Source: Vibrio sp. Of7-15
GTDB lineage: Bacteria > Pseudomonadota > Gammaproteobacteria > Enterobacterales > Vibrionaceae
Direction: 5' to 3'
DNA length: 64,000 nt
Assembly (NCBI RefSeq): GCF_022347565.1
Contig: NZ_JAKRGH010000001.1
Span: forward strand, 496,001 to 560,000
Both the position numbers and the translations under genes were made by a program. Below the pieces are notes generated by a model, which saw only the letters and a program-made list of their open reading frames with translations, searched no databases and had not been told where the DNA came from. Positions 10,501 through 20,500 of the stretch are shown in pieces (the stretch's first letter is position 1; each line of letters opens with the position of its first letter).

Positions 10501-12314
10501 ACACGAGACCGGAAGGTGAGCTTCTATTAGTAGCAGATGACGCAAGCCAAATTACTGAACTGGAAAGCGCGTTCAAAGCACAGCAAATAAACGTCCGTGT
10601 TTTGGACATCAGTCGTGGAATGAGCATTGAGGCCTTGCGTGAAGCACTGAGTGGAAGCGTGACAGCAACGACAGCTGGCATCGTACTCGCAAATGATCTT
10701 CAGGTGCAGGTTGATGACATTCTAAACGGCGGTATAGAGAAGGCACGTAAACGCAGTTCAGACCTGTGGTTTAAGCTCTGCAAAGCCATCACCGAAGAAA
10801 AAGTGAAGCTGCCTTGGGGGATCGCCTTGCTCAGTGCGGAAGGGTGGCAGGTTTCTGGCCTAGAGTCTCATTTGAACCCTATCGCCGCAGCAAGCGCGAT
10901 GTTCGTTCAATCGTTTGCGATGGAAGTACCTGGCCTCGAGTGCAGAGTGCTCGATGGGGGTGTTACTACGTCAAAAGAAGAGTTAGTTACCTGCCTTGTG
11001 CAAATCCCTACTGGTAAAAATATTGCGTTACGGGAAGGAGAGCTATACCAACAAGTGCTAGCACCTCATACGGTGACCGAGCCATCTGGTCCAATGTTTA
11101 AGGAAAATGGCGTTTACGTCGTGACTGGGGGACTAGGCGGGCTTGGCTTGCTTGCAGCGCAGCACATTGTCAGTCAGGCTAAGGCCCACATCGTCCTTAT
11201 GGGACGCTCACAACTGCCAGAGCGCAATGAATGGTCTGCGATTGCCGCACAGCAGGATCATAAATACGCAGAGGTATGTCAGGCAATGCTGTCAATGCAG
11301 GAGAGCGCTGCTTCAGTTTCCTATGTGAGTGCAGATGTCGCGAACAAAGGGCAACTGGCTGATGCGATTGGCAGCATCAAATCCAACATAGGCCAAATAA
11401 ATGGTGTGTTGCATACGGCAGGTATCGCGGGTGACGGGTTTGTTATGCGTAAGTCGTTTGAAACCTACGATTCAGTGTTAAAGCCCAAGTTCGAAGGAAG
11501 TTGCAACTTACTGTCGTTGCTTGAAGGTGATGCCCTCGACTTTGTTGTTCTCTACTCGTCGATTACCGCATGTATTGGTGGCGAAGGCCAAACGGACTAT
11601 GCTGCTGCGAATGCCTTTTTGGATGCACTTACCCCCTGTGCGCGAGCCCTTGGGATTCCTGTCTACTCAATAAACTGGCCGTTGTGGCAAGAAGCGGGAA
11701 TGGCTATCGCTTTCCAAATTGAAGAAGGCTCTACACCGTTCAATTCGCTTAAGAACGAGGAAGCCTTTACCAAGCTGACTCAGGTAGTACTGGCGGGAGC
11801 GTCTTCTGTCATTGCGAGCGATATCAACCCCACTATTTTCAAGCAAATTGAGCAACAAGTGCCATTTACGTTGTCGCCTGAAATGGAAGACAAGCTGGCA
11901 AAGACCGCCTCCTCGGCTAGCGATAATGCAGAGGCGTCTGGCGGTGCGGTTGAAATAACGGGTAAAAGTGAAATTGAACTTACTAAAACAGAGACGACGT
12001 TGGCGCAGATTTATGCGTGCGTGCTCGGGGTAAGCGAAATAGATGTGTTCACTAACTTCCAAGATATGGGCGGTAACTCCATTATTGCCACCCACTTACT
12101 CAAGGTAGTTGAAGCTGAGTTCCCAGGAATGGTGGATATTTCAGACGTCTTCTCTTACCCATCTGTAGATGTCATGGCGGAGTATATCGACGAGAAACGC
12201 GGTGTGATCCCGGAGGACGAGGGTGAGCAAGATGCGAAAACCGATTGGGAAAGCTTGATGGACAGTGTCACTGACGGCAACGAATCAATTGACAACATTT
12301 TGGATAAAATCTAG
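7575..12314 (+). CDS. AT-less PKS module: KS-DH-KR-ACP
   Basis: A second 1579-residue module with the same domain order as its neighbour 84 nt upstream. The first 35 residues are a charged helix resembling docking segments. The KS is intact: Cys226 in DTACSAS, His364 in EAHGTGT and His404 in KTNMGHL. A KS-AT-linker-like segment (DLCFTAATGRGHYAHRL) runs straight into LPTYPFERVRVW, so the AT is missing and supply in trans is required. The DH carries HKIKGTCVVP (His710) and HPSVLDNAMN (Asp874). The KR has GGLGGLG near 1185, a catalytic Ser about 1329 and Tyr1342, and HTAGIAGDG, again with the last Asp of the B-type signature. The ACP has MGGNSII (Ser1502). An acidic tail follows the ACP. The predicted action is a second malonyl extension, ketoreduction and dehydration, giving a conjugated dienoyl thioester to pass to the KS0 domain of the synthetase at 14530. 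Confidence 0.95.
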   Translation: MKAIKNYILQQVANQEISQQQAKEYLLELSQLTSGRAENIPGTTGNEIAVIGMAGRFPKAENAEKFWQLLSDGINCIDEFPIERQKDGEHILRNPYYMEYLIGEAIKPEDMAEVYAKAGYLDETDKFDTAFFGIPPSEATYMDPNQRLTLEVAWEAMEDAGYGGETLFGSNTGVYIGKEGTNFSLYRYNTKKDPMQLTGSWESIIGSRISYLFNFRGPCMLVDTACSASLVSVHMAAKAILSGECDTALAGGVNIIPGEFKPRYQGGMSMDSVESEDSVIRTFDASANGTVWGEGVAMVMLKSLKQAVKDGDHIHAVIKGSAINNDGASNGLTAPNAEAQEDVIVKAWDNAGVHPETLSYIEAHGTGTVLGDPIEFKGLTRAFRRFTERSQFCAIGSLKTNMGHLVASSGIASLFKVVKSMKYKTLAPTINFNAPNPYINFPNSPLYVSDKNQPWPESETPRRAAISSFGFSHTNCHMVVEEAPGKPRSDNQAAQYCFTLSAKKKTLLLDYVARYQDFCQTQSWNLADLCFTAATGRGHYAHRLAIVASDEQDFVGKLNASINLIEEGPAAKEGIAYGSHHIVSEKKKQREQGEITDKEKKAATDSAKSCLTAYLSESHVDALTALTEHYCKGADVDWKACYAAETRYRLALPTYPFERVRVWAEPKVSQVKGFDSQLHPLVERCTGRQSQEWVYESDFNNETHWVLDDHKIKGTCVVPGTTYLEMARAAVKDAKGWASIDLRNICFLQPMVVAEGETRRMQLSLSQKGETVNFTISSLDVESDDWVLHVEGGAECITDLPNRTLPIEEIKQAATEIVEDYRIESDTGVFQFGPHWDAIRSTWTTPDVALAKLSLKPELQHELESLAIHPSVLDNAMNLTSQSTGKTYLPFMYKSFKLYAPFTAEMYTHVVPKTTVTGEEETHTYDVTLTDGEGNVIAESVGYITKKVHSFGFSQQGKEAFTALTWSRIPGFDATDTRPEGELLLVADDASQITELESAFKAQQINVRVLDISRGMSIEALREALSGSVTATTAGIVLANDLQVQVDDILNGGIEKARKRSSDLWFKLCKAITEEKVKLPWGIALLSAEGWQVSGLESHLNPIAAASAMFVQSFAMEVPGLECRVLDGGVTTSKEELVTCLVQIPTGKNIALREGELYQQVLAPHTVTEPSGPMFKENGVYVVTGGLGGLGLLAAQHIVSQAKAHIVLMGRSQLPERNEWSAIAAQQDHKYAEVCQAMLSMQESAASVSYVSADVANKGQLADAIGSIKSNIGQINGVLHTAGIAGDGFVMRKSFETYDSVLKPKFEGSCNLLSLLEGDALDFVVLYSSITACIGGEGQTDYAAANAFLDALTPCARALGIPVYSINWPLWQEAGMAIAFQIEEGSTPFNSLKNEEAFTKLTQVVLAGASSVIASDINPTIFKQIEQQVPFTLSPEMEDKLAKTASSASDNAEASGGAVEITGKSEIELTKTETTLAQIYACVLGVSEIDVFTNFQDMGGNSIIATHLLKVVEAEFPGMVDISDVFSYPSVDVMAEYIDEKRGVIPEDEGEQDAKTDWESLMDSVTDGNESIDNILDKI

Positions 12315-12360
12315 GAGATGAACGCGCGTGAATCGTTAGGTTTACGCGCTTCTACGGACT

Positions 12361-13089
12361 ATGGAAAAGAAGATCACACTAATAGCAATTCCTTTCGCTG
12401 GCGGCTCTGGGCATGCAACCTATAGCAAGTGGGGGGCGCATTTTGAGCAGCACATTGCGTTGCATTCAGTAGAGTATGCCGGGCATGGCCACCGTATGTC
12501 TCAACCTAGATGTGAAGACATGCAGGAAACTGTTGATGACACTTTAAGCCAAATTCTACCTATCGCTAGAAAAGGCCCATATGCTTTGTATGCGCACAGT
12601 ATGGGATGTGCCGTGGCGTATGAAGTTATTAAGGCGCTGAAAAGTATGGGGGTGAATGATCCTGAACACCTGTTTTTATCAGGAAGAAAGCCGCCTCACA
12701 TGCCTGTGCTCACTCGCTATCACACGCTTTCTGATGACGACTTCCTTAATGAAATCAGAAAAATTGATGGTACACCCGATGATTTTTTCAAGATGAAGGA
12801 GTTGGTAGACATATTTTTACCTGTGCTTCGAAGTGACTATCGAATTCTTGAAAACTATGTCATGGAAGAGCCTCGGTTTATTTCGCAGTCAGACATTACT
12901 TTCTTCTTTAGTGAAGAAGATAGCATGTTAACTATTGACATGGCGAAGGCATGGGAAGGGTATACAGAAGGGAACTTCTCTTTATATCGATTTGGCCGCG
13001 GCCACTTTTTTATAAATGAACATTACCAAGATATTTGCACAGTAATTAATGACAAGTTGAAACAAAACAAGCTTAGCGCTGCTGCATAA
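12361..13089 (+). CDS. Type II thioesterase
   Basis: This is a 242-residue alpha/beta hydrolase of the external (type II) thioesterase family. These enzymes hydrolyse misprimed or stalled acyl groups from carrier-protein phosphopantetheine arms. The first strand and oxyanion loop read IPFAGGSG, the nucleophile elbow is YAHSMG (GxSxG-type), the acid is probably the Asp near EEDSML, and the catalytic His is in GRGHFF. Length and motif spacing fit GrsT-like thioesterases. It follows the second PKS gene by 46 nt and precedes the MFS gene by 22 nt, consistent with a proofreading role for this assembly line. Chain release is more likely the job of the TE domain at the end of the last synthetase. 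Confidence 0.93.
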   Translation: MEKKITLIAIPFAGGSGHATYSKWGAHFEQHIALHSVEYAGHGHRMSQPRCEDMQETVDDTLSQILPIARKGPYALYAHSMGCAVAYEVIKALKSMGVNDPEHLFLSGRKPPHMPVLTRYHTLSDDDFLNEIRKIDGTPDDFFKMKELVDIFLPVLRSDYRILENYVMEEPRFISQSDITFFFSEEDSMLTIDMAKAWEGYTEGNFSLYRFGRGHFFINEHYQDICTVINDKLKQNKLSAAA

Positions 13090-13111
13090 TCAAATTTATT
13101 AAGGATGACGT

Positions 13112-14344
13112 ATGACTTCTAATTTTCCAGCGGTTCTTAAACCTCTGCTTATTCCGATTCGGATGGATACACTTGGCTTCTTTTTTATTAACTTTATCAT
13201 TCCGGTAGTGGCACACCAGCGTTTTGATGCGAACGGCTGGGAAATGGGCATACTATTCTCACTCCAAGCGGTCGGTACTGGTTTGTCGGCGCTCATTTTT
13301 TCAAAGAGGGTGAACCGTTGGGCTAACCGAGCGACCTTTGCTTTGGTTGCCTGTGTACTTAAAGCAGCGGCGTATGTGTGTCTCTATTTAGCTATTTTGG
13401 AATCGAGCTACACAGTAATGATTTTTGCCACACTTGCGTTAGGGTTTGGCTCTGGCCTGTTTTGGCTGGTATGGCAAACGTGCTTTGGGCAAGTCAGCGA
13501 TTTTAAACATCGTGCTGAAGTGCTTGGCGAAGCGTCTAAGCAACTGGGTATTGGCGTAATGTGGGGCGCTATCTTTGCGTTTACGTTGCTATCGGTAGCG
13601 GAAGGTGAAGGGTACTCCGCAGCGATTATTTATGCTTCTATTCCTGTGTTTGCCGTGGCTTCTTTGTATGCGGGTATAAAAAGCTACTATGCGATACGTG
13701 GCATTGTGGTAGAAGAATATTCAGAAGAGGTGGTTTCTAAGGAAAAAATTCGGATGTCTAAGCTGACATTGTGCCTTTTTGGACTGGTGTTTGTAGGACA
13801 GCTAACGGGCTCTCTTGTTGCGCCATTCCTCGAAGTATACTTGCTTGAACACCTCAATATCGTCAGCGTTGCGGAGCTATCTATCGCGTATATTCCGGGT
13901 GGGATTATTTCTATGATGGCGGCCCCCATGCTTGGGCGGTTTGCTGATAGGGTTAACCCTGCAATATTCCTCAGTTTTGCAAGCGTCGTGGGTGCAACAT
14001 CCACGTGGTTAATGCTGCAAGTGTCTGCGCTTTGGCAAATTAGTGTACTGTTCGTCATTGATGCAAGTGTGATCACCACTTCAGCACTTGTTCTGTCGAA
14101 GCTAATCAGTGAAGTCGCGGGTGAAAATAAAGGAAGTGCATTTGGTGTACAAGGGTTTGTTAGTAACTTCGGCGCCATTTCAGGGCCGTTAGTGGGGGGT
14201 ATTTTCTGGCAGGTTAAAGGCAGCACAGGACCATTAATGTTCTCTATTTCTACGGAAGTTGTTTTGGCTATTTGCTGCCTGACAATATTGCTCCCATTGC
14301 TTAGAAGTAGCCGGAGTTTTTCTAAATTGATTACTTCAAATTAA
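13112..14344 (+). CDS. MFS transporter, probable product exporter
   Basis: This 410-residue integral membrane protein has about twelve hydrophobic segments in two halves, separated by a charged cytoplasmic loop near residues 195-215 (EEYSEEVVSKEKIRMSK). Layout and size fit the major facilitator superfamily. An AAGGATG ribosome site lies just before the ATG. Its place inside the biosynthetic operon, between the thioesterase and the large synthetase, suggests it exports the finished compound or gives self-resistance; that is inference from context. The substrate cannot be read from the sequence. Uptake of a precursor is a less likely alternative. Confidence 0.88.
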   Translation: MTSNFPAVLKPLLIPIRMDTLGFFFINFIIPVVAHQRFDANGWEMGILFSLQAVGTGLSALIFSKRVNRWANRATFALVACVLKAAAYVCLYLAILESSYTVMIFATLALGFGSGLFWLVWQTCFGQVSDFKHRAEVLGEASKQLGIGVMWGAIFAFTLLSVAEGEGYSAAIIYASIPVFAVASLYAGIKSYYAIRGIVVEEYSEEVVSKEKIRMSKLTLCLFGLVFVGQLTGSLVAPFLEVYLLEHLNIVSVAELSIAYIPGGIISMMAAPMLGRFADRVNPAIFLSFASVVGATSTWLMLQVSALWQISVLFVIDASVITTSALVLSKLISEVAGENKGSAFGVQGFVSNFGAISGPLVGGIFWQVKGSTGPLMFSISTEVVLAICCLTILLPLLRSSRSFSKLITSN

Positions 14345-14356
14345 ATAATGCCGAAC

Positions 14357-14529
14357 CTTGGTATCCGGAGAATAAAATTGCTGTGTACCAAGAATAACGC
14401 ACCGCTCTTATAGGGCGGTACGTATGCCGGAAATATAACCGAATAAGCCACCTTGAAAAAAGTGGTTAGGTGACGCTTGACTTGAAATCTTTTCGGATTT
14501 TTACAGATTGCCAGTTGTAATGCAGGGAT
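14357..14529 (+). promoter_or_regulatory. 185-nt leader with two hairpins before the large synthetase
   Basis: This is the only long spacer in the biosynthetic operon upstream of 27,837. It contains two inverted repeats: CTTGGTA (14357-14363) with TACCAAG (14386-14392), and ACCGC (14401-14405) with GCGGT (14415-14419). Neither is followed by a T run, so neither is a typical terminator. A TTGACT hexamer lies near 14479, but no convincing -10 element sits at the right distance. The segment may hold an internal promoter, an mRNA-processing site or a stabilising structure. The purine stretch AGGGA at 14524 is 7 nt before the ATG at 14536, which favours that start over the ATG at 14530. Confidence 0.35.
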
Positions 14530-17500
14530 ATGCCAATGAAAACGGGAAAAAATAACATGGATGTAGGAACTAAAAATAAAGACTTAGTTCGTTATTTACT
14601 GCAGCAGGTTAAGGATAGGAAGCTTGATAAAGGGACGGCGATTGGCTTCTTAAATAGCCTTGAATCTTCGCCGTCAAAAGAAAGACAAGATGTCGCTATC
14701 GTTGGCATTGCATGCCGTTTTCCTGAAGCTGATAACAAAGAGCAGTTTTGGCAAAACATATTGAATGCCAGAAACAGCATCAGGCCTTTCCCTGCTAAGC
14801 GCCGCGCGGATTTAGAAGCGATAGAAGAAGGGGAAGTGACGCTGTTTAATGCGGGGTTCCTTGAGAGTGTAGACACGTTTGACAACGAGTTTTTTAATAT
14901 ACCGCCAGCCATTGCCCGTCATATGGACCCGTATCATCGCCAGTTGCTTGAGGTAATGACAGAAACCATAGAAGACGCGGGTTATCACAAAGGCGAATTT
15001 TATAATCAAACCGTTGGTGTATTCATTGGGAATGACCATACCCATCGTTTTGCAAATAACTATTTAAACTTTATCGAAGCTGAAAAACGAGATTTTAATA
15101 CCATCACTGGCTCGTGGTCGAGCGTGTTAGCAAGTCGTCTTTCTTATTTGCTAAATCTAAAAGGGCCAGCAATGGTCCTAGATACATCATGTTCTTCTGG
15201 TTTGATCGCGCTTGATTCAGCGATTAAAGCAGTACAAGCCGGGGATTGCAGTAGTGCATTAGTGGGCGCCGCGAACCTCTTTTTCCGTCCTTGGAAAGAT
15301 GTGATGGAAGACATGGAAAATGACGATTATTTAATCCGCGCATTTGATCAGAAGGCCAATGGCTCAGCGTGGGGAGAAGGCGTTGCCGCTGTCATGATCA
15401 AGCCTTTGGCTGAAGCCCAAAAGGCAGGAGATACGATTTATGGGGTCGTTAAAGGTATTGCAATCAACAATGATGGTGCTTCAAGCAGCATTTCTGCGCC
15501 AAATGCGAAAGCCCAAAGAGATGTGATGGTTGAAGCGTGGGAGCGGGCGGGTATTACGCCAGATCAACTCTCTTATATCGAGGCGCAAGGCACGGGCTCC
15601 CATTTGGGAGATCCCATTGAAATAAAAGGGCTAAGGGACGCATTTTCTCGTTTTACTGATAAAAAGCAGTTTTGTGCTATCGGATCGGTAAAAACGAACA
15701 TTGGCAACACGCTAGGAGTAGCGGGTTTGGCTGGAGTGATAAAGGTACTGATGGGCTTTAGAGAAAAGTTGCTTCCGCCGACAATAAACTTTCATGAACC
15801 CAATTCTTTTATAGATTTCTGCTCGGGGCCGGTATTTATCAATGACAAGTGCCGGGACTGGGAATCTGATGGCTCGCGCTTGGCTGGTATCAGCTCGTTT
15901 GGCCTAAGCGGCACAAACTGCCATATTGTGCTCGAGCAGGCGATGAATGATCAGCCTGAAAGTGAAGACACTCAAAACCACTTTGTTTTCCCGGTTTCTG
16001 GTAGAACACCTGCGCTTTTACAAAAAATGGTAGAAAGGTACAACGCGTATTTTGGAACACAACCGAATGTAAGGATTGATAATGTTTGCTATACAGCTGC
16101 GGTAGGACGAGAGCATCACCTTTGCCGCGCCGCACTTTTCGTTACTTCTATCGAGGATCTTGTTGAACAGCTTCAGCGCCTCAGTTGCGTTCTGGACGAT
16201 GAAAACCAAGAACGTACATTACCAGAAACGATATTGCTGTCATTGGATGATAAACGCGTAACAAAGGGGTTGGACAAAAAAGCGAATCAACTGCTTGTAG
16301 ACTGTGACATGGTAACAGCGGATATACAAGCGCAGCTGGCTTCCCTGTATGTCGCAGGTGCAAAAATTCAATGGAAGAACGTGTTTTCTTCCAACCATGC
16401 TCGCGTCAGTTTACCTGCCCAGCCTTTTGAAAAAAATCGCTTCTGGTTCAACGAACAAGAGTTGCCACTCATCAATAAAAGCACGCAAAGTGACGTCGAT
16501 GAGCGAAAAGAGCGGGTGCCTGAAGACCTTCTTGCTATTGCGTTGAGTAGTAATCATGCACGACTTCCTGATGGGGGCGAGGCATGTGATGCGCAAAGGC
16601 TGGTGGCGTTTTCAATCGGTCACGCTTTGGGCTATGAGCAGATTAGTCTGGAAGACAACTTCTTCAACATTGGTGGCGATTCCATCACTGCAACACGCAT
16701 TGTATATATGCTCAACGAAATATTAGGCATTCAAGCTGACGTTGGCGCATTGCTTTCTTCCGATTCCATTCAAGCATTTATCAATGCCTTGAACGACAAG
16801 CATGGATTAGGGGCTGCCATTGAGCAAAGTAAAGCTGGCGGTCAGGTGACACTCTCAGAAAAAGAACAAAGTCAGCTAATCAAGAAAGCGGAATTAGCGG
16901 AAGCGTACCCACTGTCCAAAGCCCAACAACAAATGTATTGGCAGGCAGAGCTAAATCCGGATTCGACAGCGTACAATATCCCCGTATTACTAGAACTGGA
17001 TACACAGCCTATTGAAGACGAAGAGCGTCGTGTGTTTCGTGCTTTAGTGGAAAGGCACGAATCCTTACGAACGGCATTTACCTTAGATGGCGATGAAGTG
17101 AAACAACAGGTGCAGGATAGCAGTGCTGTTGATGTGGTGTTTGTAGATGCAGAGCGACAAGAGGGTGAGTCGGATGCAGTTATCCAGCGGGTAGCGCAAC
17201 GCTCCATCGTGCCATTTGTGCTATCAAACGCGCCGTTGTTTAGAGCTGTCTTTATCCAGCGTAAAGGTAAGCACTTCTTACTTTTGGACTTACACCACAT
17301 CATCACCGACGGCGCATCTATGGGTATTATCCTACACGATTATATGGCGCTGAAACGCGGAGAAACGCTTCATCCACTGGCGCTTACTTACAAAGATTTT
17401 GCCGTTTGGGACAAAGAAAGACACTTGTCGGATAAATACCAATCCATGCAAAAATATTGGCTGCAAAGGTTTGAAGATGGTGTACCCGTCACCGACTTAC

Positions 17501-20500
17501 AGACTGATTATGCAAGAACAAGTGTAAGAAGCTTGAAAGGAAACGCGTTAACTCGTTTAGTTCCTGCCCATCTTGCTGACGCGTTGCGCAAATTGGCCGC
17601 CTCTCAAGGTTGTTCGGTTTATATGCTTTTGATGGCAGTTTTTCGCGTGCTGCTGGCGAAATACCAAGCGGGGAACGACCTCGTCATAGGTACACCGGTT
17701 AACGGGCGCTCGAATAGTCAAATCCAAAATATTGTCGGCATGTTTGTTAATACGATTGCGCTAAGAGAGAACGTCAAGGAAGAAGAAGCATTTGATGTTC
17801 TGCTTGCAAGAGTGAAAAAGAACACACTCTCAGATTTTGCCAACAGCGACATTGCGTTTGAAGATTTACTCACCACATTGGGTGTGACATCCGAAGAGAA
17901 TCGCCATCCTTTATTTGATATTTGCTTTGTCTTGCAGAATCAAGATATGGGCTTTAATGCGGAAGGTGCCTTGAGAGATATTCCATTGGTCACGAATGAA
18001 GCAAAATTTGACCTGACGGTAACCTGCTGGGATAAAGGAGATGAGCAACTTTCAATTCAATGGGAATATGCGTCCGACCTTTACGCCCCCGAGCGCATTG
18101 GGCAAATGGCAGAGCACTTTATTACGCTGATGGAAAGAGTAGTAGACACACCAGAAGCGAACATATCATCGTTGCAAATGAGCACCCGCACCGAGCAAGT
18201 GCAGTTGGCTTCTTGGAGCGAGCGCGAATCTGCGTTCCCACAAACGCATTCAATAACTCGCTGGTTTGAAAGCCAAGTGGCGTTGTATCCCGAAAATATT
18301 GCCGTTACCTTTGAAGGAGAGTCCTTGACCTACAACGCGCTGAACGCGCGTGCCAACCGATTGGCGAGGTACATCAGAGGTAGCTATGCCACCAAGTATC
18401 AAGAAACGATGCCCATTGGTACCTTTGTTACGCTATATCTTGAACGAAGCATTGACATGGTGGTCGGCATTTTAGCCACCCTCAAAGCGGGCGGCGCTTA
18501 TGTTCCTATTTCACCAGCAAACCCAGAAGATCGCACGGCATTTATCTTAGCGGATACGGCTTCACCCGTTGTGGTTACCCAACCCTTGCTTGAAGAGCAA
18601 CTCACTGGCATTCAGCAACAGGCTTCTTCGCAACCTCTGGTATTGAAAATCGAAGCGAGCAGAGAGCAGCAATGGGATAAAAGCAACCTTACGCTGGACA
18701 TCAAGCCACAAGATTTGGCCTATGTTATCTACACATCAGGCACAACCGGCAAGCCCAAAGGTGTTCTGCAAACACACGAGAACGTTGGCCGGCTGTTTGC
18801 CTCAACAGAGCGAGACTACCAGTTCAATGAACACGACACTTGGGTCTTGTACCATGCCTATACGTTTGACTTTAGCGTCTGGGAGCTGTGGGGAGCCCTC
18901 CTTTATGGCGGGAAGCTCATCGTCCCAACGGAAGATTGCCTTCGCGACTTTCCCCAATTTGTGTCGCTCTGTCAGGAGCACAAGGTGACGGTGTTAAATC
19001 AGACCCCTGAGGCCTTCTACGCGTTCAGTGACGCGGCACGTCGTTGTGATGCAACGTTTGATAGCCTCCGTTATGTCATATTTGGTGGGGATAAACTGAA
19101 TCTCGCGCAGTTAAAACCGTGGTGGCAACACTACGGGTATACGTCGCCGCTCCTTGTAAACATGTATGGGATAACGGAAACAACGGTGCATGTGACCTAT
19201 AAGCCACTCACCGAATATGATCATGCGTCGAATTCTCACATTGGTCGCGTACTTAAAGACATGCAAGCGTATGTGCTGGATGAGCGTGGGCAAGCGGTCC
19301 CAACGGGTGTGACAGGGGAATTGTTTGTTGGCGGTGCTGGTTTAGCGAGAGGCTATTTAAATCGTCCAGAACTGACGGCGGAACGCTTTATTGACAATCC
19401 TTTCGCTTCAGAAGCCGATCGGGCTCTTGGCTATGGGCGCTTGTATCGCACGGGAGATTTAGTACGCTGGATGAGCGATGGCAACCTTGAATATATCGGG
19501 CGAAACGATTTTCAAGTGAAAATCAGAGGGTACCGTATTGAGTTGGGTGAAATAGAAAGTGCGCTAAGCGATATACCGAAAGTCAAACAAGCACTGGTAT
19601 TAGACAAGAATAAAGATGGAACCAAATACTTAGCAGCATATTTGGTTATGCAAGAAAACAATACGCTTGATGAAACATACCTAAGAAATGCGCTTGGGGA
19701 AGCATTGCCGCCTTATATGGTGCCAACAACGTTCACTGAGCTTGATGTTGTCCCTTTGAATATAAATGGTAAGCTCGACAAAGCAGCATTGCCTGAGCCT
19801 GTGTTTGTTCAAGGTGATGACTACACCGCGCCTCGCAACGCCTGCGAAGCACAGCTTTGCGACATTTGGCAGGATGTACTGGGTGTAGAGCGTGTTGGTA
19901 TTCATGATAACTTTTTCAGGATTGGGGGAGATTCTATCGTCAGCATTCAGTTGGTGACGCGACTTCGCCAAGAGGGGTATGTCTTACAGGTAAAAGCCAT
20001 TTTTGATGCGCCTACTGTCGCCGAGCTAGCAATATCGCTGACCCAAAACAGTGGCTTAGCAGTGGAAATTGAAGCCGAACAGGGTATTTTGACGGGGGCA
20101 TTTGGATTGTTGCCAATCCAGCAGTGGTTTTTCGACAAGCAGCTTCCTTGCCCTTCCCATTGGAATCAGGCGTTCATGGTTACTATACCAGAGCGATATA
20201 CCGCAGAAGAAATTGCGTGTGCGCTAGAATCACTAGCCCTTCAACACGACATATTGCGTTGTGGCTTTGAGCCGACTGAATGTGGCTATCAACAGCGTTA
20301 CCATGCAGATGTTCAGCCGTGGGTGCCTGTTCTGAAAACCGCAGATGTATCCCAGTTAAATGATCTTGAGATTCAAGAGACCCTAACAGAATGGCAGCAG
20401 CACTTTGATTTAGAAAATGGCCCTCTTTGGCAGGCGGGCCACCTCACTGGGTATGGTGATGGCAGTGCACGACTTTTCTTTGCAAGCCACCACCTTATCA

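Noticed and set aside
13687-14226. A 179-codon minus-strand frame opposite the MFS gene
   Set aside because: The plus-strand frame encodes a clear twelve-helix transporter; the opposite frame has no recognisable family and is a shadow.
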